Below, one piece after another: positions 26,781-29,349 of a stretch of 29,349 bases of DNA. The position numbers were made by a program, and so were the translations under genes. The DNA comes from a virus, in the IMG/VR virus record IMGVR_UViG_3300044655_001194, positions 1-29,349 of that record; one strand, written 5' to 3'. Numbering within the stretch: the first letter of the stretch is position 1; each line of letters opens with the position of its first letter. The notes under the pieces were generated by a model. It ran no database searches. It was not told the origin of the DNA and saw only the letters and a program-made list of their open reading frames with translations.

Positions 26781-27217
26781 TATATGCCTTTTGTATACTT
26801 GGTCTTGCCTTTACTAAAGTGCGCAGTAAGTAATTCACGCCTATTGCGCGGATCGATGCTCAAGTGTATCCAGGTGCCTTCGTAAATTAGCTGGTCAAAC
26901 TTAATCGGTGACTCGGCTATTTTGTTAGCTACTTCTTTTGGTGTACCAAATCCCGGACACGTAAAATCAACGGCATAACCCAGTACGTGCGCAGATAAAT
27001 CACCGCTTCCAATAGCACGATTAAGAGCAAGGCAACGATAACCACTAGATATGCGAATGGAATTATTGCCCAATAAGCTACGAACTTGCTCCAGCGTAGC
27101 AGCCAGCATGCGCAACTTTTCAATAATAATCGGAGACGCTGTATTGTCGATGCCCTTACGCACCGCTGTATCTGACGCAGTAAATTCATCTAAGTTAAAG
27201 TGTTCCGAGAGTTTCAT
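26780..27217 (-). CDS. Endolysin, M15 family D,D-peptidase
   Basis: The 145 residues match Peptidase M15_3: an N-terminal LSEHFNLDEFTASDTAVRKG, then IRISSGYRCLALNRAIGS, the zinc motif SAHVLGYAVDF (His77, Asp84) and WIHLSI (His118). These are the three zinc ligands of M15 carboxypeptidases/endopeptidases, which cut peptide crosslinks of peptidoglycan. It lacks a signal peptide, so a holin is needed. Neighbours on both sides are candidate membrane proteins. The ATG follows the previous stop directly. The family is common among phages of Gram-negative hosts. Confidence 0.93.
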   Translation of the reverse strand: MKLSEHFNLDEFTASDTAVRKGIDNTASPIIIEKLRMLAATLEQVRSLLGNNSIRISSGYRCLALNRAIGSGDLSAHVLGYAVDFTCPGFGTPKEVANKIAESPIKFDQLIYEGTWIHLSIDPRNRRELLTAHFSKGKTKYTKGI

Positions 27218-27460
27218 TTAATTTATAATGATGATGCAAATACATCCAATAAACCAAAATAGCAAATCCGTTCTTGAACCAGCAGAGATTCTAAATGGGT
27301 GCTGTATCATTTCACGAATAAATGCTACTAACATAGTCAAACCAATTGCTTGCCACCATATAAAACCAATATACATAAACAACATGGTTAATAAAAAACC
27401 AGTCAAAGCATGGGCAAATTGGTCTAGGTATCCAGCTTGAGGGAATGGTTCAAAAATCAT
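27218..27460 (-). CDS. Small membrane protein, possible holin or regulator
   Basis: The 80 residues contain an N-terminal amphipathic part (MIFEPFPQAGYLDQFAHALT) and about three hydrophobic segments: FLLTMLFMYIGFIWW, AIGLTMLVAFIREMI and LLFWFIGCICIIIIN. The pattern 'DQ.AH...G' then 'A.IREM.QHP' and 'DL.FW..G' is one I recall in phage membrane proteins next to endolysins. It may be the holin, or an antiholin partner to the 65-aa protein. It overlaps the upstream gene by 4 bases. Confidence 0.65.
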   Translation of the reverse strand: MIFEPFPQAGYLDQFAHALTGFLLTMLFMYIGFIWWQAIGLTMLVAFIREMIQHPFRISAGSRTDLLFWFIGCICIIIIN

Positions 27461-27678
27461 ATTGAAATAGCTTTTAACTCATCAAGAGTTGTTAATGTAT
27501 CGACAGCTTTAGTAATATCACGCAAACGCTGTTTTTCGGCAACGATATCATCAGTATCAGCACCAGACTCTAAAGCACGCTGAAATGCCACATCTTGCGC
27601 TTGCAATAATGCCTCACGCTCTGCACGAAGTCTTGCCTTAGTAATCTCTTTAGCTTTGTCTATATTAATAGTAATCAT
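27457..27678 (-). CDS. Hypothetical tail-associated protein, 73 aa
   Basis: The ATG at 27678 is chosen because it overlaps the previous stop (ATGA) and GGGAG lies 8 bases upstream; the frame extends five codons further. The protein is helical: ITINIDKAKEITKARLRAER, LLQAQDVAFQRALESGADTD and a final TLTTLDELKAI. Such 'KAKEI....R.....L..QDV...RALE...D....KQ.LRDI' proteins often follow tail fibre genes and may be chaperone- or XkdW-like; this is from memory. It lies in the fibre-to-lysis part of the operon. Confidence 0.65.
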   Translation of the reverse strand: MITINIDKAKEITKARLRAEREALLQAQDVAFQRALESGADTDDIVAEKQRLRDITKAVDTLTTLDELKAISI

Positions 27679-27872
27679 TCTGCAAACTCCCACGCATCTC
27701 TAAATGTTCTGTCTGACGGAATATCAGATACATCCACAATCTTAAATTCAGCCCCAGCAGGTACATCTTTTTCGGCTAGTTCTTGAATGGTATGTGATTG
27801 TAACCACTCGGCAGTAGGGATTAATATTGCCACCCCACCATCTGTTGTTTTATATATAATTCGTTGATTCAT
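27675..27872 (-). CDS. Conserved-looking phage protein, 65 aa
   Basis: The 65 residues are MNQRIIYKTTDGGVAILIPT, then a helix and the block KDVPAGAEFKIVDVSDIPSD followed by RTFRDAWEFAE. The pattern 'YK.DGGV.++.P......I...A.KDVP.G....IVD..DIP.DR.FR.AW' is frequent in phages near fibre genes, function unknown. The protein is beta-rich at the start and cytosolic. AAGGAT lies upstream, and it overlaps the next gene by 4 bases. Confidence 0.75.
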   Translation of the reverse strand: MNQRIIYKTTDGGVAILIPTAEWLQSHTIQELAEKDVPAGAEFKIVDVSDIPSDRTFRDAWEFAE

Positions 27873-27884
27873 AAAATTTTATCC

Positions 27885-28283
27885 TTATCTGTGTAATGAA
27901 AAGAATACAGAGGCAGTATCTCTGTATGCACCCAAACCGCCACCAGCAATACCATAAGTGTAAACATCATAAGCAGATGAAGATACTATTGAAACAATCA
28001 TAGCATTTAATCCACCACTTGCATTAACATCGCTAGATACTATTGGGGATGAATTTACATCAGGCATTGCAGAAGTTAGATTTACTCTGTATGTCCCAAC
28101 ACCATTATCAGTAATAGAGCTAACATTACCACTAGCACGAATTGCCACAGTACCAGTACCATTAAAGTTTACCCAAGCCCTTGCTGAATAAGATGGCGCA
28201 GAGCCAGTAGCAGTAGTTAGTTTTGTGGTTAGCGTAGCATCTGCCGTAACCGTATTTGCACTTCCATCTATTGTAACTGCCAT
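27885..28283 (-). CDS. Virion fibre-like protein, paralogue A
   Basis: The 132 residues contain SARAWVNFNGTGTVAIRASGN followed by SSITDNGVGTYRVNLTSAMP. This beta-rich block is shared almost word for word with the protein at 28699-29124. The C-terminus ends in ASVFFSLHR. I recall such 'RAWVNF.GTGTVAIR.S.NVSSITDNG.G.Y.VNFT.AM' domains as C-terminal modules of phage tail fibres. Here it is a stand-alone gene with its own AAGGATAAAT site. It is probably a small adhesin or fibre tip that binds the host surface. Confidence 0.75.
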   Translation of the reverse strand: MAVTIDGSANTVTADATLTTKLTTATGSAPSYSARAWVNFNGTGTVAIRASGNVSSITDNGVGTYRVNLTSAMPDVNSSPIVSSDVNASGGLNAMIVSIVSSSAYDVYTYGIAGGGLGAYRDTASVFFSLHR

Positions 28284-28293
28284 AATTTATCCT

Positions 28294-28689
28294 TTAAATA
28301 CCTATTGCAATCCAACTAACTGCCGCCGCTGTGGCATTATCTCCGTTATAAACAGTAACAGTAGTATTAGTTGCAGATAAAATACCACTCCCACCATCTT
28401 GGGCGGCTATACCGCCAAATTTACCCCCAACAGCGCATAATAAAGTTGTAAATGCAATAGGAAATGTTATTACTGAGCTAGAATTTACAGCAATACTAGC
28501 AGTAGTCCCCCATTGAATTATTAATCCATTAGATAATTTAACATATCCATTAGCAGTTAATGACCTAGCTATATCAACTAAAGCATCGCCTGTTTGTGCT
28601 GGTAATAAGATTGTATTTGAACCAGCTACGGCTGGTGCGGATAATGTAACCGAACCGCTTGTATTGCCACTAATAACTACTGAAGCCAT
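28294..28689 (-). CDS. Tail fibre-like protein with gp53-like C-terminus
   Basis: The 131 residues start MASVVISGNTSGSVTLSAPA and carry NGYVKLSNGLIIQWGTTASI, a beta middle part with ITFPIAFTTLLCAVGG and a terminal AAAVSWIAIGI. The 'NGY.KL..GLIIQWG....V.FP.AF......  W.AIGI' order is the hallmark of the gp53-like tail-fibre C-terminal domain that often forms the host-binding tip. The N-terminal 40 residues resemble attachment segments of aquatic-phage fibres. It is flanked by the two paralogues. The start follows AAGGATAAATC. Confidence 0.8.
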   Translation of the reverse strand: MASVVISGNTSGSVTLSAPAVAGSNTILLPAQTGDALVDIARSLTANGYVKLSNGLIIQWGTTASIAVNSSSVITFPIAFTTLLCAVGGKFGGIAAQDGGSGILSATNTTVTVYNGDNATAAAVSWIAIGI

Positions 28690-28698
28690 GATTTATCC

Positions 28699-29124
28699 TT
28701 ATCTGAAAACTGCTACTGAAATCCACGCTTTATCGCCAAGTGTACCGCCACCATCCATAGTAGCAATTGCAATAGAGCCAACTGCATATAAGTAAGGTGA
28801 AACTTGCCCATCATTGGCAGTACCTACCCCAGTACCAGCAGTATTCATATTTCCAATAGCCGCATAATTTACGTCAAGCATAGCAGTTGTAAAATTGACC
28901 GCATATTGACCAGTACCATTGTCTGTAATAGAACTTACATTAAATGAAGCTCTTATCGCTACTGTGCCTGTTCCATTGAAGTTTACCCATGCACGGCAGA
29001 ATGTACCAATAGCAACACCATTGACATCAGCAATCGTAGGTGGAGTTAATGCTACGCCATTCCGAATAACAAGTTGGCTTGTTGAAGCCGCCTCTAATCT
29101 ATCTGCTATTACCGTTCCTGCCAT
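28699..29124 (-). CDS. Virion fibre-like protein, paralogue B
   Basis: The 141 residues begin MAGTVIADRLEAASTSQLVI, a short fibre attachment segment, followed by TIADVNGVAIGTFCRAWVNF and NGTGTVAIRASFNVSSITDN. The second block is nearly identical to the gene at 27885-28283. The C-terminus ends GGTLGDKAWISVAVFR. The two genes with the gp53-like gene between them form a fibre cluster. All share the AAGGAT(A/T)AATC-type ribosome site, so the cluster probably arose by gene duplication and domain shuffling. Confidence 0.75.
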   Translation of the reverse strand: MAGTVIADRLEAASTSQLVIRNGVALTPPTIADVNGVAIGTFCRAWVNFNGTGTVAIRASFNVSSITDNGTGQYAVNFTTAMLDVNYAAIGNMNTAGTGVGTANDGQVSPYLYAVGSIAIATMDGGGTLGDKAWISVAVFR

Positions 29125-29133
29125 GATTAATCC

Positions 29134-29349
29134 TTATAAAATAACCCAGCGTGAGCCAGTTGGTATTGTAACTGTTACGCCAGTATTAATCGTAATATTA
29201 CCAGTGGACATTGCCGATTTTCCAGATGTAATAGTATAACTTGTTGTAATGATCTGGCTGTTTTCAACAAAAACATCATCTGTACCAGCACCAGTAGCAC
29301 CACCGCCAACTGATCCCCAAGCAGTGCCATTATATCCCTCAAATTTAGT
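29134..29349 (-). CDS. Tail fibre protein, C-terminal 71 residues (partial)
   Basis: The minus strand is open from the window edge to a TAA at 29134, giving the C-terminal 71 residues of a longer protein. It reads KFEGYNGTAWGSVGGGATGA, then DDVFVENSQIITTSYTITSG, and finishes TINTGVTVTIPTGSRWVIL. The 'YNG.AWG.VGGGA.G...D.VF.EN...' ending is widespread in tail fibre or receptor-binding proteins of environmental phages. Its start lies outside the window. It is followed by the small fibre genes with a conserved ribosome-site spacer. Confidence 0.82.
   Translation of the reverse strand, partial: TKFEGYNGTAWGSVGGGATGAGTDDVFVENSQIITTSYTITSGKSAMSTGNITINTGVTVTIPTGSRWVIL

Overview
This window is most of a tailed double-stranded DNA phage genome (Caudoviricetes) of about 40% GC. 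It carries a head operon, a replication module, a lysis cassette and tail-fibre genes in tightly overlapping units. No rRNA, tRNA, CRISPR array or integrase was seen. Tail genes presumably lie beyond the left edge. The best host clue is a 23-codon gene at 18164-18235 (minus strand) encoding a near-perfect PqqA, the precursor peptide of the cofactor PQQ. With the AT-leaning composition this suggests a PQQ-using Gram-negative host, most plausibly a methylotrophic betaproteobacterium (Methylophilaceae). The host call is inference.

Layout. 1-9183 (minus) is the packaging and head operon, read right to left: minor-tail-Z-like protein, small terminase, GpA-type large terminase, gpW-like joining protein, lambda-type portal, collagen-like protein, MuF minor head protein fused to a zeta-toxin-like kinase domain, a 53-aa protein, scaffold, and the start of a P22-type coat gene. 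9280-9335 is a GC-rich block that may be the cos site. 9340-12570 is an accessory cassette flanked by a perfect 33-bp direct repeat. It has a strong promoter, seven or eight small genes of unknown function, a terminator and a 374-bp array of an 8-bp unit.

12571-16271 (minus) holds a VRR-NUC nuclease, an inverted-repeat region with ten GGTTACA heptamers (candidate origin), a PrimPol/DUF5906 primase-helicase and a YdaS/Cro-like regulator. From 16350 a plus-strand promoter drives an early operon of small genes, including a DUF3310 protein. This is interrupted by the oppositely oriented pqqA unit and then continues. A second YdaS/Cro-like regulator (18802-19005, minus) precedes the plus-strand replication module: SNF2 helicase, DUF2800 nuclease, DUF2815 ssDNA-binding protein, DNA methyltransferase, zinc-finger protein and family-B-like DNA polymerase. 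25708-29349 (minus) contains tail-fibre pieces and a lysis cassette (M15 endopeptidase, holin candidates, Rz with embedded Rz1) ending with an endonuclease VII-like gene and a terminator.

How it fits together. The two YdaS/Cro-like proteins bracket the plus-strand early region, and a 13-bp word is shared by their upstream regions, so they may control it. The helicase, primase, nuclease, SSB and polymerase form a self-sufficient replication and recombination set. VRR-NUC and endonuclease VII could resolve branched DNA before packaging. The pqqA gene, the 33-bp-flanked cassette and the methyltransferase look like separately acquired cargo. All family assignments come from reading motifs in the translated sequence; no database search was run.
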